14,307 bases of DNA from an uncultured Planctomycetaceae bacterium (GTDB lineage Bacteria; Planctomycetota; Planctomycetia; Pirellulales; Pirellulaceae), in assembly GCA_903921945.1 (NCBI GenBank), contig CAIXSC010000149.1:1-14307 (forward strand), read 5' to 3'. Shown piece by piece: positions 6,691-13,865 of the stretch. The position numbers were made by a program, and so were the translations under genes. The stretch's first letter is position 1. The number at the start of each line of letters is the position of its first letter. The notes beneath the pieces were generated by a model. The model was not told the origin of the DNA and did no database searches. It saw nothing but the letters and a program-made list of their open reading frames with translations.

Positions 6691-8031
6691 ATGCAGCGTT
6701 CCACCCCAAATCGTCGCGATTTCCTCGCGACGTCGACCGCCTTGGCCGCGGCCGGTTCGATGGTTCCCTACTTCGCATCGACGCAGGCCGCCTTCGCCAA
6801 TCAGGCGAAGAACGATCGTCCTGTGATTGGCTGCATCGGCACGGGCAGCATGGGTACCGGCGACGCCCACCAACACGCCGGCTTCGGCGATATCGTCGCG
6901 GTTTGCGATGTCGACGCGAATCACGCCGAGCGGGCCCGGCAGGATCCGCGGATCGGCAAGGGCAAAGCCGACGCCTACGGCGACTACCGCAAGCTGCTCG
7001 AACGGAAAGATATCGACGTCGTCAGCGTTGTGACGCCGGATCACTGGCACGTGAAAATCGCGATCGAAGCGCTCCAGGCCGGCAAACACGTCTTCTGCCA
7101 AAAGCCGCTGACGCTGACGCTCGAAGAAAACCAACTGGTCCGCAACGCCTGCAAGAAGTATCCGGATCGCATCTTCTTCATCGGCACGCAGCAACGCAGC
7201 GACCGCGACCGCTTTCTCCGCGCGGTCAACATGGTGCAGAAGGGCCTGCTGGGCGAAATCAAGAAGATCACCGTCGGGATCAACGGCGGCGATGTCGGCG
7301 GCGGATTCAAGAAAACCGATCCCCCCGCCAACTTGAACTGGGATATGTGGCTCGGCCAAGCCCCGAAGGTCGACTACATCAAGGAACGCTGCCACTACCA
7401 GTTCCGCTGGTGGTACGAGTACTCGGGCGGAAAGTTCACCGACTGGGGAGCCCACCATGTCGACATCGCCACGTGGGCGATCAACGCCGACAAGGATGGC
7501 GAAGGTCCGACGACCATCGACGGCACCGACGCCAAGCATCCGGTCGCGTACAAGGACGGCTACGCCACGGTCGACAACGCCTATAACTCGGCGCACGACT
7601 ATGCCGTGAAGTGCCTCTTCCCGTCGGGCGTGGAAATGATCGTCACCAGCCGTGGCGACAACGGTATCCTGTTCGAAGGTTCGAAGGGCCGGCTGTTCGT
7701 CAACCGGGGCAAGATCACCGGCACGCCGATCGACGAACAATGGGACAAGGACCAGTTCACGCCAGACGACCTCGTGCGGCTGTACAAAGGCAAGCCGTTC
7801 GAAGGCCACAAGCAGAACTTCTTCCGCTGCATCAAGGAAGGCGGCCAGCCCGTGTCCGACGTGTTCACGCACGTTCAGGCGATGGGCACCTGCCACCTGG
7901 CGGCGATCGCGGCGCGGCTCAATCGCGTCATCAAGTGGGATCCGAAGGCTGAAAAGATCGTCGGCGACGATCAGGCCGCGGCGTTCTTCGCCCGCAAACC
8001 GCGCGAAGGATTCGAGATTCCCCGCGTGTAG
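6691..8031 (+). CDS. Tat-exported Gfo/Idh/MocA family oxidoreductase
   Basis: 446 residues. The family comprises NAD(P)-dependent dehydrogenases acting mainly on sugars and inositols. The N-terminus is a Tat signal: NRRDFLATS with Arg8-Arg9, then an Ala-rich hydrophobic stretch to about residue 36. The nucleotide-binding Rossmann motif GTGSMG is at 50-55, followed by the acidic VAVCDVD strand end. The catalytic-lysine motif, EKP in most members, reads QKP here (137-139). The C-terminal domain carries DWGAHHVDIATWA (251-263), with the conserved His and Asp. I chose the ATG at 6691 because it puts the twin arginine near the start; AAAGG ends 10 nt upstream. Export with a tightly bound cofactor, as in glucose-fructose oxidoreductase, is likely but inferred. 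A perfect 19-bp tandem duplication covers its stop codon. The specific substrate is unknown. Confidence 0.93.
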   Translation: MQRSTPNRRDFLATSTALAAAGSMVPYFASTQAAFANQAKNDRPVIGCIGTGSMGTGDAHQHAGFGDIVAVCDVDANHAERARQDPRIGKGKADAYGDYRKLLERKDIDVVSVVTPDHWHVKIAIEALQAGKHVFCQKPLTLTLEENQLVRNACKKYPDRIFFIGTQQRSDRDRFLRAVNMVQKGLLGEIKKITVGINGGDVGGGFKKTDPPANLNWDMWLGQAPKVDYIKERCHYQFRWWYEYSGGKFTDWGAHHVDIATWAINADKDGEGPTTIDGTDAKHPVAYKDGYATVDNAYNSAHDYAVKCLFPSGVEMIVTSRGDNGILFEGSKGRLFVNRGKITGTPIDEQWDKDQFTPDDLVRLYKGKPFEGHKQNFFRCIKEGGQPVSDVFTHVQAMGTCHLAAIAARLNRVIKWDPKAEKIVGDDQAAAFFARKPREGFEIPRV

Positions 8032-8058
8032 TCGCGCGGCCCGCGTGTAGTCGCGCGG
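8021..8058. repeat. Perfect 19-bp tandem duplication across a stop codon
   Basis: CCCGCGTGTAGTCGCGCGG occurs at 8021-8039 and again, identical, at 8040-8058. The first copy contains the last codons and TAG (8029-8031) of the oxidoreductase. The second lies wholly downstream and out of frame with the gene. Confidence 0.95.
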
Positions 8059-8152
8059 CATGCGTCCTTCCCGAGCAGCGGCCCGCGGCGGAATCTCGAT
8101 TCTGTCGCGGGCCGCGTCGTTTCCCGCTTCCCTGCCGCCAGGTACCTCCCTC

Positions 8153-10198
8153 ATGACACGCTCGGCTCGTGCCCTTCTACTCCCACTACTGCTGCTGACC
8201 GCGGCTACGCCATCGGTTGTCAACGCTCAAGGGACGACGGCGGCGGCTCAGGCCGGCGTGCCTGCGGCCGCGACCGCCGATGCCGGCCGCTCGCTGCAAC
8301 GTTTGCCGTATAACCACCCCGGGCTGGCGGTGGACCTGGGAGTCGGACTCTGGGCATGGCCCGTTCCCGGCGATGCCGACGGCGATGGCGATTACGACTT
8401 GGTCGTCTCGTGTCCCGATAAGCCGTCGAACGGCGTGTGGTTGTTCGAGAACGCCACCGGTGACACGCGCCAAGCGAAGTATCCCGTGTTCAAGCCAGCG
8501 CGGCGACTGAGCGGCACGGTCCACTACGTCATGCCCAGCTACGTCGATAACGCTGTCCGCGTGTTGTCACCTGGGTTCGAATATCCTGATTTCTTCGCCC
8601 GAGGAACGGCCACGAAAACCGCGATTCCCAGCCCGCTTGATTTCCATCGACTCGTGGGGCGCCAAACCAAAGGGCCGAAGATCCGCCATCGCCAATGGCG
8701 ATTGGCCGATTACGACGGCGACGGAGTCGTCGACCTGGTGTTCGGGATCGAAGACTGGAGCGAGTACGGTTGGGACGATGCCTGGGACGCGTCGGGACGG
8801 TGGACCGCCGGTCCGTTGCATGGGTTTGTTTACTGGGCCCGCAATACCGGCTCGCTCGAAAGCCCTCGTTATTCGCCGCCTGTCCAAGTACTGGCCGACG
8901 GCCGGCCGATCGATGTCTTCGGTTGTCCCTCGCCCAACTTCGCGGACTTCGATGGCGACGGCGACTTGGATCTGCTGTGCGGCGAGTTTCTGGACGGCTT
9001 CACCTATTTCGAAAACGCGGGAACGCGCCGCGACCCGCGGTATGCGGCCGGCCAGCGACTGCGGTTGGCGAACGGCCAACCGCTCGCGATGGACTTGCAG
9101 ATGATCGTGCCGGTCGCATTCGACTGGGATCGCGACGGCGATCTGGACTTGGTGGTGGGCGACGAGGATGGCCGAGTGGCGCTGGTGGAAGCCGAGGGAC
9201 TCGCGACTCGTTCGTCCCCGCCACGATTCTTGCCGCCACGTTACTTCCAACAAGAAGCCGACACGCTCAAATGCGGCGCGCTGGCCACTCCGTTCGGACA
9301 CGATTGGGATGGCGATGGCGACACCGACATCGTCGCGGGCAACACCGCGGGCTATTTCGAATGGTTCGAAAACCTCAGCGGTCCGAAGGTCGCTCAGCCG
9401 CGATGGGCCGCCCCGCGGCGACTCGGCACCCACGGCAGCGATCGACCGCTGCGCGTGCAAGCCGGTGCGCAGGGGAGCATTCAAGGACCCGCCGAAGCGA
9501 AGTGGGGCTACACCACGTTCACCATCGCGGATTGGGATGCCGACCATTTGCCCGATATTGTGTTCAATTCCATCTGGGGTCGTGTGCAGTGGCTGCGGAA
9601 TGTCGGAACGCGCCGCGAACCGGTGCTCGCCGAGCCCCAGCCGATCCTCTTCGAGCCTACCGCTGCAACCACCATTCCCCGCAAGCCCGCCTGGACATGG
9701 TGGGAACCCAACCCTGGGGAACTGGTGACGCAGTGGCGCACCACTCCGGTCGCGTTCGACTGCGACGGCGATCGATGCGTCGACCTCATGATGCTCGACA
9801 GCGAAGGCTTCCTGAGTTGGCACGCGCGCGAACGTCGAGCGGATCGGTTGGTGCTGGGGCCGCCGCGCCGCGACTTCGTCGACGCCGACGGAAACCTGCT
9901 GCGGCTGAATCCCCGCACCGCCGGGGCCAGCGGCCGACGCAAGCTGGCCGTCACCGATTGGGATGGCGACGGCCAGTGGGACCTGCTCGTGAATTCCGCC
10001 AACGCCGACCTCTATCGCGGACTTGGGCGAAAAGACGGCCGCTGGCGCTTCGAACGCATCGGGGCGCTCGCGACCCAAAACATCGAAGGTCATGACGTCA
10101 GCCCCGCGACCGTCGACTTCGATGGCGACGGCATCCCCGACTTTCTGGGCGGCGCCGAAGACGGCCGGTTCTACTTCCTTCGCAACCCGCGTCGATGA
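8153..10198 (+). CDS. Secreted FG-GAP/VCBS-repeat calcium-binding propeller protein
   Basis: 681 residues with a Sec signal peptide at 1-25 (TRSAR, then a Leu-rich core ending VVNAQG). Nine Ca2+-loop motifs of the form DxDxDGxxD are visible, starting at about residues 74, 186, 265, 324, 384, 460, 536, 602 and 655. Each is followed by hydrophobic strands (DLVV, DLVFG, DLLCG) and often by a WFEN or YFENAGT segment. This is the planctomycete type of FG-GAP/VCBS beta-propeller, thought to act outside the cytoplasm in binding or surface roles. The sixth loop (DWDADHLPD) and seventh (DCDGDRCVD) depart from consensus and may bind calcium poorly. The frame opens at an ATG at 8060, but the ATG at 8153 puts the signal peptide first. 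The upstream oxidoreductase ends 121 bp before and may be co-transcribed. No enzymatic domain is recognised. Confidence 0.9.
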   Translation: MTRSARALLLPLLLLTAATPSVVNAQGTTAAAQAGVPAAATADAGRSLQRLPYNHPGLAVDLGVGLWAWPVPGDADGDGDYDLVVSCPDKPSNGVWLFENATGDTRQAKYPVFKPARRLSGTVHYVMPSYVDNAVRVLSPGFEYPDFFARGTATKTAIPSPLDFHRLVGRQTKGPKIRHRQWRLADYDGDGVVDLVFGIEDWSEYGWDDAWDASGRWTAGPLHGFVYWARNTGSLESPRYSPPVQVLADGRPIDVFGCPSPNFADFDGDGDLDLLCGEFLDGFTYFENAGTRRDPRYAAGQRLRLANGQPLAMDLQMIVPVAFDWDRDGDLDLVVGDEDGRVALVEAEGLATRSSPPRFLPPRYFQQEADTLKCGALATPFGHDWDGDGDTDIVAGNTAGYFEWFENLSGPKVAQPRWAAPRRLGTHGSDRPLRVQAGAQGSIQGPAEAKWGYTTFTIADWDADHLPDIVFNSIWGRVQWLRNVGTRREPVLAEPQPILFEPTAATTIPRKPAWTWWEPNPGELVTQWRTTPVAFDCDGDRCVDLMMLDSEGFLSWHARERRADRLVLGPPRRDFVDADGNLLRLNPRTAGASGRRKLAVTDWDGDGQWDLLVNSANADLYRGLGRKDGRWRFERIGALATQNIEGHDVSPATVDFDGDGIPDFLGGAEDGRFYFLRNPRR

Positions 10199-10228
10199 CG
10201 CGCCGATGCAAGTTGAAAACCAAGCCAA

Positions 10229-10468
10229 ATAGGACCTATAGGACCCATGCGACCTATCGCGACCCATAGGACCCATGCGACCCCATAGGACCCATGCGAC
10301 CCATAGGACCTATCGCGACCCCATAGGACCCATGCGACCCATAGGACCTATGCGACCCATAGGACCTATGCGACCCATAGGACCCATGCGACCCATAGGA
10401 CCCATGCGACCCATAGGACCTATCGTGACCCCATAGGACCCCTGCGACCCATAGGACCTATGCGTCCC
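10229..10468. repeat. Long 9/18-bp tandem repeat array between convergent genes
   Basis: About 240 bp are built from alternating 9-bp halves GACCCATAG and GACCYATGC, with occasional GACCTATCGC and an extra C (GACCCCATAG). ATAGGA occurs 13 times. Many units contain CCTATG-CGACC-CATAGG, a perfect 6-bp stem with a 5-nt loop that extends by two G-C pairs beyond an A-A mismatch, so the array could form a row of small hairpins. It fills most of the gap between a plus-strand gene ending at 10198 and a minus-strand gene ending at 10493. Confidence 0.95.
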
Positions 10469-10492
10469 ATGAGCCCCCATCCCGCCTGCCCG

Positions 10493-10798
10493 CTAGTTGG
10501 AACTGAACCCAACAGGAGCCGCCGGTTCACCCAGCGGATTGCGGAGGAACTTGACGTAGCAGTCGCGGCAGAGATCAAACTGCCGCTGGATCGGCAAGCC
10601 GAGCGCCGCGTCGCCACCGGCCGCTTCGGCCGCCTCTTCGATCAACTCCTGCAGCTCATCCAGATAATCCCGATCTTCGGCCGCCTCATGCAGGTTGTGC
10701 GGTTCCAGAGCCGCTTGGGCATCAATCCGCACGGAAAAGCGGACTTCGTGCTGGCCGTCGAGCCGTCGTTTGCAGCGATCGCATGAGTAATGGATCAT
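10493..10798 (-). CDS. Small four-cysteine protein, planctomycete type, probable zinc binding
   Basis: 101 residues. CDRC (6-9) and CRDC (77-80) form two CxxC pairs that could bind one zinc ion, separated by a strand-like stretch (VRFSVRID) and an acidic, probably helical middle (about 36-62, rich in Glu, Ala and Asp). The C-terminus FLRNPLGEPAAPVGFSSN resembles a conserved tail I recall from uncharacterised planctomycete proteins. The frame is open 20 codons further upstream, but AAAGGAG ends 6 nt before the ATG at 10798 and the protein then begins MIHYSCDRC, so I use this start. No function is established. It is divergent from the membrane-protein and thiamin cluster and converges on the calcium-propeller gene. 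Confidence 0.85.
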   Translation of the reverse strand: MIHYSCDRCKRRLDGQHEVRFSVRIDAQAALEPHNLHEAAEDRDYLDELQELIEEAAEAAGGDAALGLPIQRQFDLCRDCYVKFLRNPLGEPAAPVGFSSN

Positions 10799-10911
10799 CG
10801 CGCACTCCTTTCCGGCCATCGTAATGCGCGATCCCGTAGCCCGCAATTCGGGAAACAATTACCATGAGCCGCACTTCCCAACCCTCTCTTTTCCAGGCAA
10901 GGAACTGGTCG

Positions 10912-11499
10912 ATGACCCGATCTCTTCTGCACCGTTCGAAGTGGACGTTCGCGAGTGGATTGGCCTTGGGGCTGCTCGTCGGCGTCGGCATGCTGGTCGG
11001 CGCCTTGAGTGCCCGCTCGTTCAACTCGCTCGACGCTGGCGCGCCCCATCCGTTCGCGGAGATGAAGTTGCACGCGATGGCGACCAACTCGGGTGATACG
11101 TTTTCCATGTGTACCGGCGCGATCGCCGATGGCATGGAAGGCGTGTTCTTCCTCGACTACCTGACCGGCGACCTTCAGTGCATGGTGCCCAATGCCCGCA
11201 CCGGCCGCGTCGGCGGAGCCTACAAGTACAACGTCATGGCCGACCTGAATGTCGAGGCCGGCGCGGAAAAGAAACCGCAGTTCCTGATGGTCACAGGCTT
11301 GGCCACTTTCCGCACTTCGGGTGGCGATCCGCGTCCCGCGGACTGCATCCTGTACGTCGCGGATGCCACCACCGGCAATTGGGTCGCGTACAGCTTGCCG
11401 TGGAGCCGGCAACTGGCCGCCACCGGCGCTCCCCAGGGCGGCACGCTCCTGAAGATCGGGGCCGGCAAAGCGCGTGAACTGGCCCTTCGCAACGAATAG
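10912..11499 (+). CDS. Membrane-anchored protein of unknown function
   Basis: 195 residues. A basic start (MTRSLLHRSK) is followed by one hydrophobic segment at about 12-32, giving an N-terminal anchor or uncleaved signal, then a soluble domain of about 160 residues presumably outside the cytoplasm. The domain has recurring patterns such as GVFFLDYLTGDLQC, NVMADLNVEAG and CILYVADATTGNWVAYSLPW that look like beta strands, but I do not recognise a named family; it resembles conserved planctomycete hypothetical proteins. I chose the ATG at 10912 because AAGGA lies 8 nt upstream. The in-frame ATG at 10864 would add 16 residues and has a poorer upstream sequence. It is the first gene of a plus-strand run, with thiS 31 bp after its stop, so co-transcription with thiamin genes is likely, though a role in that pathway is not implied. 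Confidence 0.8.
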   Translation: MTRSLLHRSKWTFASGLALGLLVGVGMLVGALSARSFNSLDAGAPHPFAEMKLHAMATNSGDTFSMCTGAIADGMEGVFFLDYLTGDLQCMVPNARTGRVGGAYKYNVMADLNVEAGAEKKPQFLMVTGLATFRTSGGDPRPADCILYVADATTGNWVAYSLPWSRQLAATGAPQGGTLLKIGAGKARELALRNE

Positions 11500-11530
11500 T
11501 CCGCTGTTCACCCCTCAATCCGCGGTCGTG

Positions 11531-11731
11531 ATGCGAATTCTGTTCAATGGCGAGCCTCGCGAATTGGTCGACGGCGCCACCGTCGCCGACCTTGTCCGCC
11601 AGGCCGTCCCCAACGCCCGCTATGTCGCCGTCGAACGCAATGGCGAAGTCGTGCCCCGCGACCGCCATGCCTCCACGCGGCTCCACGAGGGCGACCAGAT
11701 CGAAGTCGTCACGCTCGTAGGCGGCGGCTAG
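11531..11731 (+). CDS. thiS: ThiS sulfur carrier protein
   Basis: 66 residues, the usual size. ThiS is a ubiquitin-like beta-grasp protein whose C-terminal glycine is adenylated and converted to a thiocarboxylate, which donates sulfur to the thiazole ring made by ThiG. It begins MRILFNGEPRELVDGATVADLV, a typical beta-grasp start, and ends VVTLVGGG with the required terminal Gly-Gly. The frame opens further upstream (11474), overlapping the preceding gene, but the ATG at 11531 fits the family length. No clear Shine-Dalgarno is seen. The next gene, thiG, starts 36 bp after the stop, the classic pairing. No activating ThiF, sulfur-oxidising ThiO or ThiH/ThiE gene lies in the window. Confidence 0.93.
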   Translation: MRILFNGEPRELVDGATVADLVRQAVPNARYVAVERNGEVVPRDRHASTRLHEGDQIEVVTLVGGG

Positions 11732-11767
11732 CCTCCATCCTCGAGCACCCGTTAGTTGGAATTCCCC

Positions 11768-12610
11768 ATGGCCACGGTTGACCAGGAAGCTCCGCTGCGG
11801 ATCGGCAGCCACTCGCTCCGCAGCCGTTTGATTGTCGGCACCGGCCGCTACGAATCGCTCGAACGCATGCGCGATTCGCTCGATCTCTCCGGAGCCGATT
11901 GCGTGACCGTCGCGGTCCGGCGCGAACGGCTCTACGATGGGGCCGGCAAAAACCTGCTCGACTTTCTCGACTTGGCCCGCTATACGCTGCTGCCGAACAC
12001 GGCCGGTTGCTACACCGTGGTCGATGCCGTGCGCTGCGCCAGGCTGGGCCGCGAAATCCTCCGCGATCTCGACAACCCTGGCGCCGATTGGGTGAAACTC
12101 GAGGTGCTCGGCGATAGCAAGTCGCTGCTGCCCGATCCGGTCGCCACCCTCGAGGCCACCGAAAAACTGGTCGCCGACGGCTTCCAAGTGCTCTGCTACA
12201 CCAGCGACGATCCGGTCATCGCCAGACGCTTGAAAGCGGCCGGAGCCGCCGCCGTCATGCCAGCCGGCAGTCCTATCGGCTCGGGCCAAGGCGTCCTCAA
12301 CCCCAACAATATCCGGATCATCCTCGAATACCTGAAAGATGGCGATCCGCTCTACCCCGTCATCATCGACGCCGGGGTCGGCACCGCCAGCGATGTCGCC
12401 TTCGCCATGGAACTGGGGGTCGACGCCGTGTTGCTCAATACGGCTATCGCCCATGCTCGCGATCCGCTCGCCATGTCCCGCGCCATGCGTCTGGCCTGCG
12501 ACGCCGGCCGACTCGCCTACCTAGCCGGCCGCATCCCCAAACGGCTCTACGCCACCGCCAGCAGCCCCGTCGATGGCCAAATTGAGTCGCGACCGCGATG
12601 GGCTCCGTAA
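11768..12610 (+). CDS. thiG: ThiG thiazole synthase
   Basis: 280 residues, TIM-barrel enzyme that condenses 1-deoxy-D-xylulose 5-phosphate, dehydroglycine (iminoacetate) and the sulfur of ThiS thiocarboxylate into the thiazole phosphate of thiamin; cytoplasmic. Family landmarks are SRLIVGTGRY (19-28), ADCVTVAVRR (43-52), LPNTAGCYT (75-83), DWVKLEVLGD (107-116) with Lys110 as the probable Schiff-base lysine, MPAGSPIGSGQG (164-175) for phosphate binding, and IIDAGVGTASD with LLNTAIAHARDP near the end. All key blocks are intact. The ATG at 11768 was chosen; a TTG four codons upstream is possible. It lies directly downstream of thiS and 30 bp before an exported DUF4430 gene. Identification is secure. 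Confidence 0.96.
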   Translation: MATVDQEAPLRIGSHSLRSRLIVGTGRYESLERMRDSLDLSGADCVTVAVRRERLYDGAGKNLLDFLDLARYTLLPNTAGCYTVVDAVRCARLGREILRDLDNPGADWVKLEVLGDSKSLLPDPVATLEATEKLVADGFQVLCYTSDDPVIARRLKAAGAAAVMPAGSPIGSGQGVLNPNNIRIILEYLKDGDPLYPVIIDAGVGTASDVAFAMELGVDAVLLNTAIAHARDPLAMSRAMRLACDAGRLAYLAGRIPKRLYATASSPVDGQIESRPRWAP

Positions 12611-12640
12611 CACGCCGATTTCTTCCCGGGAGCTTCAACG

Positions 12641-13198
12641 ATGTTTGGGTCCACAACGCTAACGGGCCGGTCGAAAGCGCGGCCTTCAAATTCCGTGGCA
12701 GCTTGCTTGCACTCGAACCGGTTCCGGAGCACGTTCGCGGCGTTGGCCGTGGCCACAGCCACCGTACGCCGCTCAGCGGCGGCCGTCTTGGCGGTGTTCA
12801 TGACGGCCGCGATGCTAGTCTTGGCGACGGACGCGATCGCGGACGAACCGGCCAAGGCTGGCACGCTCACAACGTCCGCAACGCCCGCAGCGGCCGCTGT
12901 CGTGGAATTGGTGATCGACTACGGCGATGGCGTGGAAAAGCGGTTCCCGCGACTTGCCCATCGCCCTGGGATCACGGTGCTGGAACTTCTGCAAGTCGCA
13001 GCGCGTCATCCTCGCGGAGTGCGTTTCGAGCATCGCGGCAAAGGAGAAACGGCGTTCGTCACTCAGATCGACGACTTGCCGAATGAAGGACGCGGCCGCA
13101 ACTGGACCTATCGAGTGAATGACAAACGAGCGGATCGCAGCGCGGGTGTCTATCCGCTGTCGCCGGGCGACAAGGTCGTCTGGAGTTTCGGCGGCTAG
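12641..13198 (+). CDS. Exported DUF4430-type (transcobalamin-C-like) protein
   Basis: 185 residues. Residues 1-45 are basic and polar, 46-64 are hydrophobic (AAAVLAVFMTAAMLVLA), consistent with a signal peptide with an unusually long n-region or a membrane anchor, and 87-185 form one small domain. That domain shows the DUF4430 pattern: VELVIDYGDGVEKRF, ITVLELLQ, a central hydrophobic FVTQIDDL strand, NWTYRVND (154-161) and the closing GDKVVWSFGG. Related domains occur in the C-terminal part of transcobalamin and intrinsic factor and in bacterial surface proteins; ligand binding is possible but unproven here. GGGAG ends 8 nt before the ATG. It follows thiG by 30 bp, so it probably shares its transcript. 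Whether it serves thiamin or another cofactor is unknown. It converges on the FHA gene, with only 1 bp between the stops. Confidence 0.82.
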   Translation: MFGSTTLTGRSKARPSNSVAACLHSNRFRSTFAALAVATATVRRSAAAVLAVFMTAAMLVLATDAIADEPAKAGTLTTSATPAAAAVVELVIDYGDGVEKRFPRLAHRPGITVLELLQVAARHPRGVRFEHRGKGETAFVTQIDDLPNEGRGRNWTYRVNDKRADRSAGVYPLSPGDKVVWSFGG

Positions 13199-13199
13199 C

Positions 13200-13865
13200 T
13201 CAACGCTCGATGTCCGGGTCCGACACCGTTCGCAAATACTCGGCCAGACGCGACTGGATGTCGACCAGTTGCTGCCAGTGTTCGGCCGCCAAGACGACTC
13301 GCGTCGCCTTCGGATCCGGGTCGGCCGCGCGAATCAATTCGCGGACCCGCAAGTGGAAATAGTCGAGCACTTCGGCCAACTGGGCCGCTTGTCCAGGCGA
13401 AAGCCGCGAGGGTAGATCGGGCGGTTCGAGCCGAAACAGCTTGGCCTGCAAGTCGTCATCGTTCGGATTGAGATCGAGTTGCCCGAGCGGCTCGCGCGAT
13501 CCGACCGCCCCTTCGCTCGACCGCGACGCCGGTTGTTCGCCCCGCAACCTCGCGAACCGCAACGCGATCTCGTCCCGCGAGCCGAACCGGAGCAGCGATC
13601 GGCCGATCGTGATGATGTCGCCGTATCGCAGGATCCGCAACTTGATGTCTTCGCCGTTGACCTTGGTCCCGTTTGTGCTCTGCAAGTCCGTCAGCACGAG
13701 CCGTTCGTTGTCTTCCTGAATTTTGATGTGGAACCGGCTCACTCGCTCATCATTCAATTGCACGTCGTTCCCCTCCTCGCGACCGATGGTCACGGGGGGA
13801 CGCAGATGAGTGAACAGACGCCCGCGATCAGCGCCGTCAAGAACTTGAAGCGTGATGAGCGACAT
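13200..13865 (-). CDS. FHA domain protein
   Basis: 221 residues. The N-terminal forkhead-associated domain (about 4-95) binds phosphothreonine peptides and usually links a protein to Ser/Thr kinase signalling. All core residues are visible: GRE (28-30), SRFH (43-46), STNGT (63-67) and VNGE (69-72). A linker of about 60 residues follows, then an all-helical C-terminal part (about 150-221, LSPGQAAQLAEVLDYFHLRVRELI and EHWQQLVDIQSRLAEYL) that may form a helical or dimerising region; I cannot name it. The frame continues upstream to 13946, but MSLITLQVLDGADRG is the natural domain start. The upstream sequence AGAAAAGAAG is only a weak ribosome binding site. Partner kinase not present in the window. 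Confidence 0.9.
   Translation of the reverse strand: MSLITLQVLDGADRGRLFTHLRPPVTIGREEGNDVQLNDERVSRFHIKIQEDNERLVLTDLQSTNGTKVNGEDIKLRILRYGDIITIGRSLLRFGSRDEIALRFARLRGEQPASRSSEGAVGSREPLGQLDLNPNDDDLQAKLFRLEPPDLPSRLSPGQAAQLAEVLDYFHLRVRELIRAADPDPKATRVVLAAEHWQQLVDIQSRLAEYLRTVSDPDIER

Noticed and set aside
6658..8223. Long minus-strand open frame (521 codons) opposite the oxidoreductase
   Set aside because: Antisense shadow with Arg/Val-rich composition; the plus strand has Rossmann, QKP and Tat motifs.
8567..10276. Long minus-strand open frame (569 codons) opposite the calcium-propeller gene
   Set aside because: It is an antisense frame in GC-rich DNA; its product has no domain, while the plus strand encodes nine regular calcium loops and a signal peptide.
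10229..10468. Possible CRISPR array
   Set aside because: The units are contiguous 9/18-bp tandem repeats with no unique spacers of 25-40 bp, and no cas gene is nearby.
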